Under the pieces are notes generated by a model, which was not told the origin of the DNA, searched no databases, and was given only the letters and a program-made list of their open reading frames with translations. A program made the position numbers and the translations under genes. A stretch of DNA of 64,000 nt from Gordonia amarae NBRC 15530 (lineage in GTDB: Bacteria; Actinomycetota; Actinomycetes; Mycobacteriales; Mycobacteriaceae). Location of the stretch: assembly GCF_000241345.1 (NCBI RefSeq), contig NZ_BAED01000046.1:1-64000 (forward strand), written 5' to 3'. Positions 44,885 through 62,130 of the stretch are shown one piece after another. Within the stretch, counting starts at the first letter, position 1, and the number at the start of each line of letters is the position of its first letter.

Positions 44885-44945
44885 CGTTGTTCTCCTCAAA
44901 TCGGTTACGGGTGGCGCGGACCGGTGGCCGGCGCCGGGACAGCGG

Positions 44946-45713
44946 TCAGATGTGGTCCCAGAGGACCGGCAACGCGGTCGGTCCGCGTTCGTAGAGTCCG
45001 GTGATGCGCGGCGCTTCGGCGGCCGGGTCCAGGCGCAGCCCGGGCAGCCTGGTCACGAGTGCGCCAATCGCCTCCCGGATCTCGGCGCGGGCGACGTGCT
45101 GGCCGAGGCAGACATGCGATCCGGCACCGAAACCCATGTGCGGCAGTTGTTTGCGTTCCGGGTCGAAATCGTCGGGCCGTTCCCAGCGGTCCGGGTCACG
45201 GTTGGCCGAGGCGAAGCACAGGTGAACGACGGACCCTGCCGGGATGTCCACGCCGTGCAGGGACGTGTCCTGCGTGGCGAACCGCGAGAAGAAGGGGTCG
45301 GTGGGCATCCATCGCATCGTCTCCTCGATGAACGCTCCCAGGAAGTCCGGATCGTCTTTGACCCGGTCGAGCCACCGGGGATCACGCAGCAGCATCAGCA
45401 TGATGATGCCGAGTTGCTTCCAGGTGGTGCCCGATCCGGCGGCCAGGAGCAGGAACGAGAAGATGAACACCTCGTCGTCGGTGAGGCGATGCGTCTGTCC
45501 GGTCTCGTCGTCGGCGAGCTCGGCCTGCACCAGCACGCTGATCAGGTCGTTGCGCGGTTCGGCCCGCCGCTGCGCGATGATCGGCTTCACCAGTCTGTCG
45601 ACGGCGACGATCCCGGCGTGCTCGGCGAGGACCCCGCGCCGTATCTCCATCGCGTCGGCCACGCCGACCCCGAAACTCCGGCAGATCGTCAGCAGCGGGA
45701 TCGCGGCCGCGTG
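44946..45713 (-). pseudogene. Cytochrome P450 C-terminal remnant
   Basis: About 255 residues remain. Present are the I-helix AAGSGTTWKQ, the EETMR (ExxR) motif, and the haem-binding FGAGSHVCLGQHVAR. The N-terminal roughly 150 residues (substrate-recognition and early helices) are missing. Homology starts abruptly near 45710, where the IclR fragment begins on the other strand; farther upstream the frame has no P450 character. Probably inactive. Confidence 0.8.
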
Positions 45714-46025
45714 ATGTCCGACTTCGCGCTCACCCCCGACGACGCGCCCACCCGCAGAACGCGGGACGAATTGGCCGGCGAGCTGAGCCACAGCGAATAC
45801 CTGGCCACCGACCTCGACCCCGACGCCGAGATGAGCCTGGTCCAGGTGTCGGCGCCGGTATTCAGCGACGACGGCGAGGCCGCGGCGACCATCATGATCC
45901 TGGGACCCGTACACCCGATCAGCGGCACCGAGGTCGACGCGCTCGGCCGCAAGGCCGTCGACGCAGCAGCGGCGGCCACCGTCGGGGCCCGCGAGATCCG
46001 GCTCGGGGGCGCCGTCGGCTACTGA
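45714..46025 (+). pseudogene. IclR-family regulator C-terminal remnant
   Basis: 103 residues from an in-frame ATG at 45714. The stretch SLVQVSAPVFSDDGEAAATIMILG and the final helix DALGRKAVDAAAAATV resemble the end of an IclR effector domain. No DNA-binding domain is left. It abuts the headless P450 gene, suggesting a deletion that removed both 5' halves. Confidence 0.55.
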
Positions 46026-46073
46026 CGGCTCTCGCGGAGCCGGATTTGATGAGCGATTCAGCCGTAGAGACGA

Positions 46074-46109
46074 CTGTGGCCCCCGCACTCGAAAGTGCGG
46101 GGGCCACAG
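46074..46109. terminator. Terminator downstream of rpoC
   Basis: A perfect 16-bp stem (ctgtggcccccgcact with its inverse) has a CGAA loop. It lies 22 bp after the rpoC stop. No long T-run on the minus strand, but stability is very high. Confidence 0.88.
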
Positions 46110-46131
46110 GGGGTTTCAGGCTATCGGGTGA

Positions 46132-50088
<3,957 letters not shown>

Positions 50089-50125
50089 TAGTTGCCTTTC
50101 AGTAGCTCAGTCAATGGGGTGAGGG

Positions 50126-53620
<3,495 letters not shown>

Positions 53621-53796
53621 GATGCGTCCTTCCAACACGAAGTGTGAACCTAGCTAGCGGTGCTCGCCCTTGATGGGCCGTTCGCTGGAGACACACCTGT
53701 GTTGGCATCAACCACGGGTTCATATGACGCACGACGCGTCATATGTGGCCTGGGGAAGAATCAAAGATGGACAGGAGGCAGCCAGCGCAACGTCCA

Positions 53797-53827
53797 ACTG
53801 TATCAGAAAATAGGCGCGGTTTGTCAA
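53797..53827 (-). promoter_or_regulatory. Promoter of rpoBC
   Basis: On the minus strand a consensus -35 TTGACA (53822-53827) precedes a -10 TACAGT (53797-53802) with a 19-bp spacer. Transcription would start near 53790, giving an untranslated leader of about 170 bases. The rest of 53621-53969 holds no gene. Confidence 0.65.
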
Positions 53828-53969
53828 CTCACGCCTGGAACGATCTCACCCAGACGGATAGAGATCTGTCGCCGATGGCTGCCTGCTCATCTTTCACTGG
53901 TCACAGAGTGGCCCGAGATCGGCTCCGCGTCAAGCGAAACACCCAGATTCGCGAAAGATGAGCAGGTCT

Positions 53970-54851
53970 TCACGAGACCGCGCGGATCTCGTCCAGTTGT
54001 TCGATGAGCCAGGCGTCGCCCTTGCGGACCATGTGCAGATCGACTGCGGGAGCACCGCTGTTGGCGGCCTGCCCCGCCAGCGACTGGCTGATGACCAGGT
54101 TCATGATCACGTGCGCCTTGGCGCCGTCACCGCTGCCCGTCAGCTCCATCACGCCCACACCGTCGACCTTGCAGTCGGCGACCGCCTTGGTCTGCTCGAT
54201 GAGCTGCTTCTGCGTCGGCAGGTACTCGTTGAACTCCTTGAGCGGTCTACCCGTCAGCGCCGACCGCGCCTTGGCCGCCCACTTGTCGAAGTCCGTGCCG
54301 TTGTAGGCCAGGACGTCGCACGCCTTCTGCCCGGCCTGCCCGGTCAGCTCGGTGGTCGCCTTCTCGTCGATGAACGCCTTGTCCGAGCCGATGCTCGCAC
54401 CCGGATGCAGGGCGCCGATGATCGCGACAACCGCGAACACCGCGGCCGCGATACCGAGGCCGATCGCGAGCTTCCAGGGCGACGAACTCTTCGAGCCGGT
54501 CTTCGTCGCGGTGCCGCCGGTTTTCGTCGCGACGGCAAGCGGTCGGGTGATCGCGGTCTGGGTGACGGCGAACCGCGGGTCCGAGCCGGCAGACGGCGCG
54601 GTCTTCGCTGCGGCCTCTGCCTTCGCCGTGGTCTTCTCGGCCTTCTCCGTGGCGGTGGCCGCGGCTGCCTCCGTCTTCTCCGTTGCCGGGGTGGCCGTGT
54701 CCTCAGTCGGCTCCGAGACCTTGGTCAGCTTCGGCGCTTCGGTCACTGACTCCTCGGCCGTGTCGGTGGTGGCCGCGATCGGCTTGCCCTCACGGTCGAG
54801 TCCGGCGACGCGGGGCCGGGCCTTCTTGGAACGTGGATTGGTGGCCATCAT
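53970..54851 (-). CDS. Mce-associated membrane protein 2
   Basis: 293 aa. A long alanine/lysine/threonine-rich cytosolic start (about 1-120) precedes one membrane span (KLAIGLGIAAAVFAVVAIIGAL, about 128-149) and a Mce-associated extracytoplasmic domain with two Cys (QKACDV, VADCKV). Start ATG 54851 overlaps the upstream stop (TGATG); ATG one codon later is possible. It ends the group of genes between mce operon 2 and rpoB. Role: likely stabilises the Mce complex. Confidence 0.83.
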   Translation of the reverse strand: MMATNPRSKKARPRVAGLDREGKPIAATTDTAEESVTEAPKLTKVSEPTEDTATPATEKTEAAAATATEKAEKTTAKAEAAAKTAPSAGSDPRFAVTQTAITRPLAVATKTGGTATKTGSKSSSPWKLAIGLGIAAAVFAVVAIIGALHPGASIGSDKAFIDEKATTELTGQAGQKACDVLAYNGTDFDKWAAKARSALTGRPLKEFNEYLPTQKQLIEQTKAVADCKVDGVGVMELTGSGDGAKAHVIMNLVISQSLAGQAANSGAPAVDLHMVRKGDAWLIEQLDEIRAVS

Positions 54852-55843
54852 CAGTTGCCTGCCCCCTGGGTCGGATTCGGCGCAGGTGCCGGGGTCTGGG
54901 TCGGTGCCGGGGTCTGGGTCTGGGTCCCCTGCGTTTGGGTGCCGGTCTGGTTACCGGCATTGGTCATGTCGGTCTCCAGTGCCAGCGAGTCGAGCGAGGT
55001 GATGCTCGACGCCTTCCACAGGTCACCCTTCTTGGTCATGCCGACCATGAAGCCCATCGACCGCTTCACACCCGCCTCGTTCTGCCGCTTCGAGGTGGCC
55101 TCCACGTAGACGAGCACGCGAGCGGTACCGTCCTCGGCATTCACCTCGACGGGTGCGCTGCGCAGCACGCGGCTGGACAACTTGGCCACCTTGTCGGTGC
55201 CCGCCGCCGTGATCTGCTGCGTGAGCTTCTTGAAGTCGTCGGGGGTGATCTGGCTGCGCGCGTCGCCGGTGAGCGACGAATCGATGCGGCGCTGCCAGTC
55301 CTTGGTGTTCGTCGGGTCGATGGTGGTGATGTTGATGATCGCGTTCTCCGCGCTCACCGTCGCGTCCTCGCGGGCGCTCTGCGTCGGCTTGTCCTCTGTG
55401 TAGACCTTGTAGCCACTGATCCCGAAGATGATCGCGCAGACCAGCGCCGCGATCGCCGCGACACCCGCCAGGGCCGTCACCAGCAGACGGGTCTGCTGCG
55501 ACGGGCCCGGAGCCGCGGTCGCAGCACCGACGGACGCGACATCGGTAGCTACTCCTGGCTTCGCTTTCGCCTTGCCGTCCTTCTTGTCGCCGTCCTTCTT
55601 GTCGCCGTCCTTCTTGTCGCCGTCCTTCTTGCCGCCGTCCTTCTTGCCGCCGTCCTCCTTGCCGAGGACGACCGTCGCCGTGTCGTCCCCTGCCGTCACC
55701 GGCGTCGCCTCGTCGGCGGGAGTGCTCTCGGCGCCGGCGTCGCTGCTCGTCGTGTCGTCCGCGGTCTGTGGGGATTCGGTTTCCGCCGGGTCCGGCGTAC
55801 CCGAGGCAGCCTCGTCCGCCGAATGTGAACTGTCGTCGGTCAT
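54851..55843 (-). CDS. Mce-associated membrane protein 1
   Basis: 330 aa. The acidic/threonine-rich start is followed by KKDGD repeats (residues 62-90), a single span (LLVTALAGVAAIAALVCAIIFGI, about 112-134) and the Mce-associated domain (RIDSSLTGDARSQITPDDFKKL). A tail of Pro/Gln/Thr repeats ends the protein. A terminator lies between it and mceF, so it probably has its own promoter. Coupled to the next gene by overlap. Confidence 0.85.
   Translation of the reverse strand: MTDDSSHSADEAASGTPDPAETESPQTADDTTSSDAGAESTPADEATPVTAGDDTATVVLGKEDGGKKDGGKKDGDKKDGDKKDGDKKDGKAKAKPGVATDVASVGAATAAPGPSQQTRLLVTALAGVAAIAALVCAIIFGISGYKVYTEDKPTQSAREDATVSAENAIINITTIDPTNTKDWQRRIDSSLTGDARSQITPDDFKKLTQQITAAGTDKVAKLSSRVLRSAPVEVNAEDGTARVLVYVEATSKRQNEAGVKRSMGFMVGMTKKGDLWKASSITSLDSLALETDMTNAGNQTGTQTQGTQTQTPAPTQTPAPAPNPTQGAGN
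55574..55660. repeat. 15-bp coding tandem repeats (KKDGD)
   Basis: About six units encode K-K-D-G-(D/G). They parallel the unrelated AADSK repeats in the Mce-associated gene of operon 1. Confidence 0.87.
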
Positions 55844-55977
55844 TTCATCCTTGAGTCGATGGACTTCTCCGCTATGTCGGGCTCGTCCGGTAGGGCCGGC
55901 ACCTCGCCCGCATCACGCACCGGTGAGATCGCGCTCACCTGTCGGCCGACGGCCACTCTAGCGCCTGACACTGAGAA

Positions 55978-56014
55978 AACCCATGCCGTCGCGTCCGCGC
56001 GAACGACATGGGTT
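55978..56014. terminator. Terminator after mce operon 2
   Basis: AACCCATG and CATGGGTT pair, with a further interrupted G/C stem inside. On the minus strand it is followed by TTCTC. It lies 10 bp after the mceF stop. Confidence 0.75.
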
Positions 56015-56024
56015 CCCTCGATGA

Positions 56025-57275
56025 CTACTTGGCGTGGATGCCGAGCAGGCTCGCGAGCTGCGTCGCGATCGGGTTGAGATTCAGCTTGTCCGGATCCTTC
56101 TTGGGCTTGTTGTCCCAGGGCTGCGGGATCGTCGGATTCGCCAGGTCGGCACGGGAGGCGCTGCGGACACCGGTCGCGTTGCCCACCGGAGCCTTGCACT
56201 CGGCCTGGGTGTTGAACGGGAACTCGTCGTAGTTGATGTCGAAGTTCGGGTTCCGCTTCTTCATCTCGTCGATGATCGTCTGCGTGCTCTCGTAGCCCTT
56301 GGTGCAGGCCGGCGGGTTGTTGGTCTCGAGCACGATGCCGAAGTGGATCTGGCCGTCACCGGGAACCACGCTCTTGGCACCGGCCGACAGCGCCGACAGC
56401 ATCGCGAAGATGGTGTTGGTGGCGTAGCCGGTGGGGCCGATCGTCCGGATCGTGTTGCCGAGATCCTTCATCACCTTGGTCATGTCGCCGCCGTGCTTCT
56501 GGATCAGCTCGGACAGCTCGGTCGCCGTGCCCGGCCCGTTCTTCAGGATCCGCCGGATATCGGGATCGGACGACTTGAGCGTCTCGGCGATCGAGTCGAG
56601 ATCGCGCGACCAGCTCAGGATCTCGTCCTTCTGCGCCGACTGCGTCGCCAGGACGACGTTCGAGTTCTCGATCAGCGAGACCGTCTCGGGGAGCGATTTC
56701 ACCCCCGCCTTGGCCAGCACGCCGAGCGAGTCGACGAGCTTCTCCAGGTTCTCGCTCTGCCCGCTGAGTGCCTTACCGAGCTCGGTGATCACCGTGTGGA
56801 AATCGTCGAGCGGCACCTCCTCGGTGAACTTGATCGCCGAGTTGAGGATGTTCTCGATCGGCGCCGGGATCGACGTCCGGTCCTTCGGGATGACCGAGCC
56901 GTCCTTCAGGTAGGGACCCGTCGTTGACGTCGGTTGCAGGTCGACGTACTGCTCACCGACCGCCGACCGGTTGGCGATCACCGCGTGGGCGGTGGCCGGC
57001 ACCTTCGGCGCGCTCTTGTTGAGCTTGAGGATGACGTCGACGCCGTCCTTGGTCAGCTTCAGGTCGCCGACCGACCCGACCGGTGTGCCCTGGTAGGTGA
57101 CCTCGGCGTTCTTGAAGATGCCGCCCGAGGACTCCGCCATCTGCACGGTCACGTCGTACTGGCCGAACCCGGACAGCTTGTCCAGGCGCGCGTACTTGGC
57201 GCCCGCGTAGACGATGGCGATGATGCCGACGATCGCGAACGCGATCAGCTGCACCTTGGCTAGTTTGCTGATCAC
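56025..57275 (-). CDS. mceF: MCE-family protein, mce operon 2 position F
   Basis: 416 aa, typical MceF. The anchor is VQLIAFAIVGIIAIVYAGAKYA (residues 8-29). The MCE domain (about 40-120) has YQGTPVGSVGDL, and a helical region of about 200 residues is followed by a Cys-containing tail (PPACTKG, QAECKAP). Overlaps the mceE stop. Last tube subunit before the terminator. Confidence 0.9.
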   Translation of the reverse strand: MISKLAKVQLIAFAIVGIIAIVYAGAKYARLDKLSGFGQYDVTVQMAESSGGIFKNAEVTYQGTPVGSVGDLKLTKDGVDVILKLNKSAPKVPATAHAVIANRSAVGEQYVDLQPTSTTGPYLKDGSVIPKDRTSIPAPIENILNSAIKFTEEVPLDDFHTVITELGKALSGQSENLEKLVDSLGVLAKAGVKSLPETVSLIENSNVVLATQSAQKDEILSWSRDLDSIAETLKSSDPDIRRILKNGPGTATELSELIQKHGGDMTKVMKDLGNTIRTIGPTGYATNTIFAMLSALSAGAKSVVPGDGQIHFGIVLETNNPPACTKGYESTQTIIDEMKKRNPNFDINYDEFPFNTQAECKAPVGNATGVRSASRADLANPTIPQPWDNKPKKDPDKLNLNPIATQLASLLGIHAK

Positions 57276-58657
57276 TTGTCTCCCCCGATCATCGAGAGCG
57301 GGCCGTCGATGAACCGCTGGTCCGCCGTGGCCGGAGCGGGCATCACCGAGTACTGCGTCTTCGGCTTGGCCTTGTCATCCGACCTGGCCTTGTCATCCGA
57401 CTTGGCCTTGGCGGTCGACTTCTTCTTCTTGGCCGAGTACTTGCCACCGGACGGCGGGGTGTTCGGACCGGGCTGCGACCCCGGAGCGGGGTTGATCAGG
57501 CTGACCGTCGGCCAGCCCGAACGCGAACCGTTGCCGTTGACGTACGGGTTGCTCGGGTCGACCGGGTACGGGTTCACCTTGACCGGCGAATGCTTCGGCG
57601 TGCCCTGACCCACACCGAGCGCCTCGATCTGGTTGAGGATGCGCAGGTCCAGGGTCATGAACAGGTTGGTCGAGTCGCCGTGCACGGCCGGGAGGATCTC
57701 GTCCGGGAACGGCAGCGTCGGGAACAGCGGAGCCGAGGTGATCAGGTCCGGTGCGGCCTTGGTGAGTTCGCTGAGCACCGGACGCAGCGCGCGCAGATCG
57801 GTGATGAGCGCTTCCCGCGACTTGGTGAGGATCCCGGTGCCCACATCGCCCAGCGTGTCGAGCTTGGTGAGCAGGTCCACGAACTGCGGACGCTGATCTT
57901 CGAGCACCTTGACCGCCTCGGGCAGCTCGCCCAGGATGCGGTCGATCTGCTCGGTCTGCGCGTTCGTCCGCACCGACAGGCGGTTGAGGCCTTCGATCGC
58001 GCTGACGATGTCGTCACGCTGCCGGTTCAGGCCGCCGATCAGTGTCTGCGTCGTTTCCAGCAGGGAGCGCAGCTCCGTGCCGTCGTTCCCGAGCGCCTTG
58101 TTGAGCTCGTTGACGATCGGGGTCAGCTGGCTCAGCCCACCACCGTTGAGCAGCATCGACAGCGCACCGAGCACCTGCTCGATGTCGGTGGCCGTGCGCG
58201 TGCGCTGCTTGCCGACCGAGTTGCGGATCAGCTGCTTGGGGTCCTGCCGCGGCACGTTCTCGGAACCCTCAGGTTCCGACAACGCCACGAACTTCTCACC
58301 GAGCAGAGCGGTCTGCTGGATCTCGACGTGCGCATTCTCCGACAGGTTGACGTCGTTCTTGACCTGGATCTTGACATTCGCCTGCCACGAGTCCTTGGGC
58401 ACCTTGATCGACAGGATCTTGCCGACGTTGATGCCGTCCTTCTTCACCTGGGACTGCGGCACCAGATCGAGCACGTTGTCGAACTGGATGGTGTACTCCC
58501 GCGGGTGGCTGCCGGTGTCGGTACCGCCGGGCAGCGGCATCTGCTTCATGTCGATGCCGCAGCCCGCGATCGCGACGGTCGTCGCCACCAGAGCCGCACC
58601 GATGCCGGCCGCGCGGCCCGAACGCCGGGCGCGCCGGTTATTGCCGATACTTGTCAT
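57272..58657 (-). CDS. mceE: MCE-family lipoprotein (LprK-type), mce operon 2 position E
   Basis: 461 aa. The signal ends in the lipobox IAGC (Cys about 31), as in MceE/LprK, so it is lipid-anchored. The MCE domain includes VKKDGINVGKILSI. The C-terminus has a Lys/Asp-rich charged stretch (KKKKSTAKAKSDDKARSDD, about 415-435). Start ATG 58657 overlaps the mceD stop (TGATG). Confidence 0.91.
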   Translation of the reverse strand: MTSIGNNRRARRSGRAAGIGAALVATTVAIAGCGIDMKQMPLPGGTDTGSHPREYTIQFDNVLDLVPQSQVKKDGINVGKILSIKVPKDSWQANVKIQVKNDVNLSENAHVEIQQTALLGEKFVALSEPEGSENVPRQDPKQLIRNSVGKQRTRTATDIEQVLGALSMLLNGGGLSQLTPIVNELNKALGNDGTELRSLLETTQTLIGGLNRQRDDIVSAIEGLNRLSVRTNAQTEQIDRILGELPEAVKVLEDQRPQFVDLLTKLDTLGDVGTGILTKSREALITDLRALRPVLSELTKAAPDLITSAPLFPTLPFPDEILPAVHGDSTNLFMTLDLRILNQIEALGVGQGTPKHSPVKVNPYPVDPSNPYVNGNGSRSGWPTVSLINPAPGSQPGPNTPPSGGKYSAKKKKSTAKAKSDDKARSDDKAKPKTQYSVMPAPATADQRFIDGPLSMIGGDK

Positions 58658-59964
58658 CAGTTGCCCCCACGCTGCGACGGCGGTGTCTGCTTGAGCTGCG
58701 GATCCGAGTTGCCGGGGGTGGTCCCGGGCGCCGGCTTCTGCTGCAGTTTGTCGTTGCTCATGATGCCGAACGGGAGGATCGGCAGGGTCGGCTCCAGAAC
58801 ACCCTTGGTGATCTGCTTGGCCACCTTGGAGCAGTTCTGGACGAGCGGGCGCATGGTGGCGCTCCACTGCTTCGCGGCCGGGTCACCTGGCATCAGCTTG
58901 CCGAGGTCCAGCGTCGAGCAGCCGGCCCCGAGCAGATCCTGCAGCTGCGGGATCGTCAGCCGCATGTCCAGGGTTCCCGATTCGGCGTTGTAGGCGTTGA
59001 TCAGGTTGCTGATCGTCAGCGGCAGCACCGTCAGGACTTCCTTCAGGTTGTCCTTCTGGTCGGCCAGTGCCTTGGTGGTGGGCTGCAGATCGCGGACGGT
59101 CTTGCCGAGCTTCTGCTCGTTGTCGTCGAGGAAGGTCGCGACATCACCGAGGGCGTACGACAGCTTGTTGAGTGCCTGCCCGAGCTGCTCGCGCTCACCG
59201 ACCATGTACTTGGAGAACGTGGCCATCTGCGAGTTGAACTGGCGGACCTGCGTGTCGTTCTCGCGCAGCGCGCCCACGAACAAGTCGAGGTTCTTGATGG
59301 TGGAGACGATGTCGCCGCTGGATCCGGCGAGCGTCTGCGAGGCCTCCGACAGCTTCTCGATGGTCTCGCCGAGCTTGGCGCCGTTGCCTTCGAGGTTGTC
59401 GGCACCGATGCGGGCGAGCTTGGTCAGCGCGCCCTCCTGCTCACCGGTGCCGGGCTTGTTGGCCCCGTTCGGTCCGAGCGCGTCGGTCAGGTTCTGGATG
59501 CCGCGGTAGAGCTCGTCGACCTCCACCGGGACCATCGTCTGCTGCTTGTCGACGCTCAGGCTGAACGACTTGGGCGCCTTCGCCATACCCTTGGTGAAGA
59601 CCGGCGTCAGCTGCACGTACCGGTCGGCCACGATCGACGGCACGACCTGCACCGCCTTGACATCCTTGGGCAGATCAATGCCGCGATCGACCGACATCTT
59701 GACCTCGACCTTGTCGCCCTTCGGGGTCACCTCGTCGACTTCGCCGACCTTCACTCCGAGAACCCGGACGTCGGTGCCCTTGTAGATACCGACAGTGCGC
59801 GCGAACGTCGCATCGATCTTGGTCTTGCCCATCGAGGTGAACACCCACCACAGGGCACCCGCCACGATCAGCGCCAGGATCAGCGCGAACACCGTCATCA
59901 CGATGGCGCGCGGGGTGAACCAGCGGCCCGGGCCCGATGTCTGGGTCATATCGGGAACCGTCAT
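58657..59964 (-). CDS. mceD: MCE-family protein, mce operon 2 position D
   Basis: 435 aa. Anchor AIVMTVFALILALIVAGALWWVF (about 19-41), then the MCE domain (VRVLGVKVGEVDEV, about 63-76) and a long coiled helical region. Two Cys late (AGCSTLDL, QNCSKV). ATG 59964 overlaps the mceC stop (TGATG); ATG 59949 is an alternative. Confidence 0.89.
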   Translation of the reverse strand: MTVPDMTQTSGPGRWFTPRAIVMTVFALILALIVAGALWWVFTSMGKTKIDATFARTVGIYKGTDVRVLGVKVGEVDEVTPKGDKVEVKMSVDRGIDLPKDVKAVQVVPSIVADRYVQLTPVFTKGMAKAPKSFSLSVDKQQTMVPVEVDELYRGIQNLTDALGPNGANKPGTGEQEGALTKLARIGADNLEGNGAKLGETIEKLSEASQTLAGSSGDIVSTIKNLDLFVGALRENDTQVRQFNSQMATFSKYMVGEREQLGQALNKLSYALGDVATFLDDNEQKLGKTVRDLQPTTKALADQKDNLKEVLTVLPLTISNLINAYNAESGTLDMRLTIPQLQDLLGAGCSTLDLGKLMPGDPAAKQWSATMRPLVQNCSKVAKQITKGVLEPTLPILPFGIMSNDKLQQKPAPGTTPGNSDPQLKQTPPSQRGGN

Positions 59965-61052
59965 CAGCCGGCCTCCGTTCCGCCGTTGTTCTGATTGGCC
60001 GTCTTGTTGGGCGGCCGGGTCGTGTTCTGCTGCGGCAGGGCCGGCGGCAGGATGTTGGTGACCACCGATTCGAGCCACCGGCCGTTACCGAGGACGTTCG
60101 TGTACAGCCGGTAGAACGGCGCCATGTACTTGATCGTGTCGCGGATGTTCTGGTTCTGCTTCTGCAGCAGCTTGTTGACATCGGCGAGGGCGTCGAGCGC
60201 CGGCCCGATCTGCTTCTCGTTGTCCCGGACCAGGCCGGTCAGCGAGGTACTGAGAGTGGTGGTGGTCGAGAGCAGCTTGGAGATCGACTTCTGCCGGTTG
60301 TTCAGCTCCTGCAGCAGCTCGCCCGCACCGGCGATGAGCCGGGTGAACTCCTCGTTGCGGTTGGCCAGGATGCCGGTGGTGGACTTGGTGGCCTTGAGCA
60401 GGCGCTTGACCTCCGAGTCGCGGCTGGCGATGGTCTCGGACAACCGGGACAGACCGTCGAGTGTAGGGGCGAAGTTGCCCGCCGTACCCGACAGCGAGTT
60501 GCTCAGCGCATCGAACGCCTGTGCCAGCTGCTGCGAATCGATGCCGGCCTCGCCGGTGTTCGGGTCGTCGGTCAGCTGCGTCGACGCATCCGAAAACGCC
60601 TCGATGACGTCGTACGGCGACACCGTCCGATCCAGCGGGATCGGCTTGTCCGGGTCGGCGAGCTTGTCACCGAGCGGGGTCAGCGCGAGGTACTTCTGGC
60701 CCAGCACCGTCTTGATCTGGATGGACGCCTCGGTGCGGTCACCGATCCACGTGTTGTTGGCGCGGAAGGTCACCTTGACACGATCACCGTCGAGCTCGAC
60801 GTTGTCGACCTCGCCGACCTTGATGCCCGCGACACGGACCTCGTTGCCCTTCTTCAGGCCCGCGGCCTCGCTGAACTCCGCGGAGTAGCGCGCTCCGGCG
60901 CCCACCAGCGGCAGCTCGTTGAGGAAGAACGCGGACACCGCGACCATCAGCACCACCAGGATGCCGATACCGCCGATGCTCACCGGACTTCTCCTACCCG
61001 CGAAACGCCTGCTCTTCGGCTTGTCCGGCGCGGGAGTGGTTTGGTCAGTCAT
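59964..61052 (-). CDS. mceC: MCE-family protein, mce operon 2 position C
   Basis: 362 aa. Basic cytosolic start, anchor GIGILVVLMVAVSAFFLNEL (about 28-47), MCE domain with NEVRVAGIKVGEVDNVELD. The C-terminus is rich in Asn, Gln and Pro. It starts 4 bp after mceB stops, the longest gap within the operon. Confidence 0.9.
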   Translation of the reverse strand: MTDQTTPAPDKPKSRRFAGRRSPVSIGGIGILVVLMVAVSAFFLNELPLVGAGARYSAEFSEAAGLKKGNEVRVAGIKVGEVDNVELDGDRVKVTFRANNTWIGDRTEASIQIKTVLGQKYLALTPLGDKLADPDKPIPLDRTVSPYDVIEAFSDASTQLTDDPNTGEAGIDSQQLAQAFDALSNSLSGTAGNFAPTLDGLSRLSETIASRDSEVKRLLKATKSTTGILANRNEEFTRLIAGAGELLQELNNRQKSISKLLSTTTTLSTSLTGLVRDNEKQIGPALDALADVNKLLQKQNQNIRDTIKYMAPFYRLYTNVLGNGRWLESVVTNILPPALPQQNTTRPPNKTANQNNGGTEAG

Positions 61053-61056
61053 TCAG

Positions 61057-62130
61057 TCACCCCCGGGGCCGTTGGTTGTCGCGCCAGCAGCGGGTGGCCG
61101 CGCTGGTGTACAGCACATGATTGATGTCGGGCAGCGAGACCAGCGGTTTGGTCAGCAAGGTGGACTTGCCGTTGCCGGCCACGATGTCGATGCCGCACAG
61201 ATAGAACTGGAACCAGGAACCGAACGTCGCCGCCCGGCCCACCTTCTGCAGCTTGACCGGCAGGTTGGTCAGAATCTGCTCGACATCGCCCTGCCGTTTG
61301 GTGACCTGTTCCGAGAGCGACTTGAGGCCCGCGATGTCGCCCTGGATGGACGGACGGGTCTTGGTCAGGATGTCGGAGGTGACCGCGGTCAGGTTGGACA
61401 CCGAGGTGATGGCCGAGCCCACCGAGTTCCGCTGCGCGGCGAGGCCGCTGACCAGTTGCGAGGTGTTCACCAGCAGCGAGTCGAACTCGTCGTTGTGCTT
61501 GTTGACCGTGTCCATGACCTTGGTCAGGTTGGTGATCAGCTCACCGATCACCTTGTCCTTGTCGGCGAGGGCGGTGGTCAGGTCCGCGGTATCCGAGAGC
61601 AGGCTGGTCATGACCTCGCCCTGGCCGGTGAAGACGTTGATGATCTTCTTGCTGAGCTTGTTGACCTCGGTCGGGCTCAGTTCCTTGAACAGCGGCTTGA
61701 AACCGTTGAACAGTTCGGTCAGGTTGACCGCGGGCGACGTCGAGTCGGTGCCGAAGACATGACCGGGCTTGTAGGTGACCGACTGGTCGCCCGCGCCGCG
61801 TTCGAGGGCCAGGTACCGCAGGCCGGTGAGGTTGCGGTACTTGATCGCCACATGCGTGCCCTCGGGCAGCCTGTCGCGGTCGGCACTGAAGGAGACCAGC
61901 GCCTGGTTGCGGTTGTGGATCTTCACGTCGGTGACCTGGCCGACGCGCACACCCGCGATGCGGACGTCGTCGCCGGCGTTGAGCATCGCGGCGTCGTCGA
62001 AGACTGCCTTGTACTCCGCCTTGCCGTTGCCGCCGACGTTACCGATCGTCAGCGCCAGTATCGACGTCGTGATCACGGTGATCACCGCGAACACGATGAG
62101 CTTGATCAGGGGTCCGGTGATGGATTTCAT
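61057..62130 (-). CDS. mceB: MCE-family protein, mce operon 2 position B
   Basis: 357 aa. Anchor LIKLIVFAVITVITTSILALTIG (about 8-30). MCE domain with DDVRIAGVRVGQVTDVKI, then helical tail and two Cys (LCGID and RCWRD) that may bond outside the membrane. Start ATG 62130 overlaps the mceA stop. Confidence 0.9.
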   Translation of the reverse strand: MKSITGPLIKLIVFAVITVITTSILALTIGNVGGNGKAEYKAVFDDAAMLNAGDDVRIAGVRVGQVTDVKIHNRNQALVSFSADRDRLPEGTHVAIKYRNLTGLRYLALERGAGDQSVTYKPGHVFGTDSTSPAVNLTELFNGFKPLFKELSPTEVNKLSKKIINVFTGQGEVMTSLLSDTADLTTALADKDKVIGELITNLTKVMDTVNKHNDEFDSLLVNTSQLVSGLAAQRNSVGSAITSVSNLTAVTSDILTKTRPSIQGDIAGLKSLSEQVTKRQGDVEQILTNLPVKLQKVGRAATFGSWFQFYLCGIDIVAGNGKSTLLTKPLVSLPDINHVLYTSAATRCWRDNQRPRG

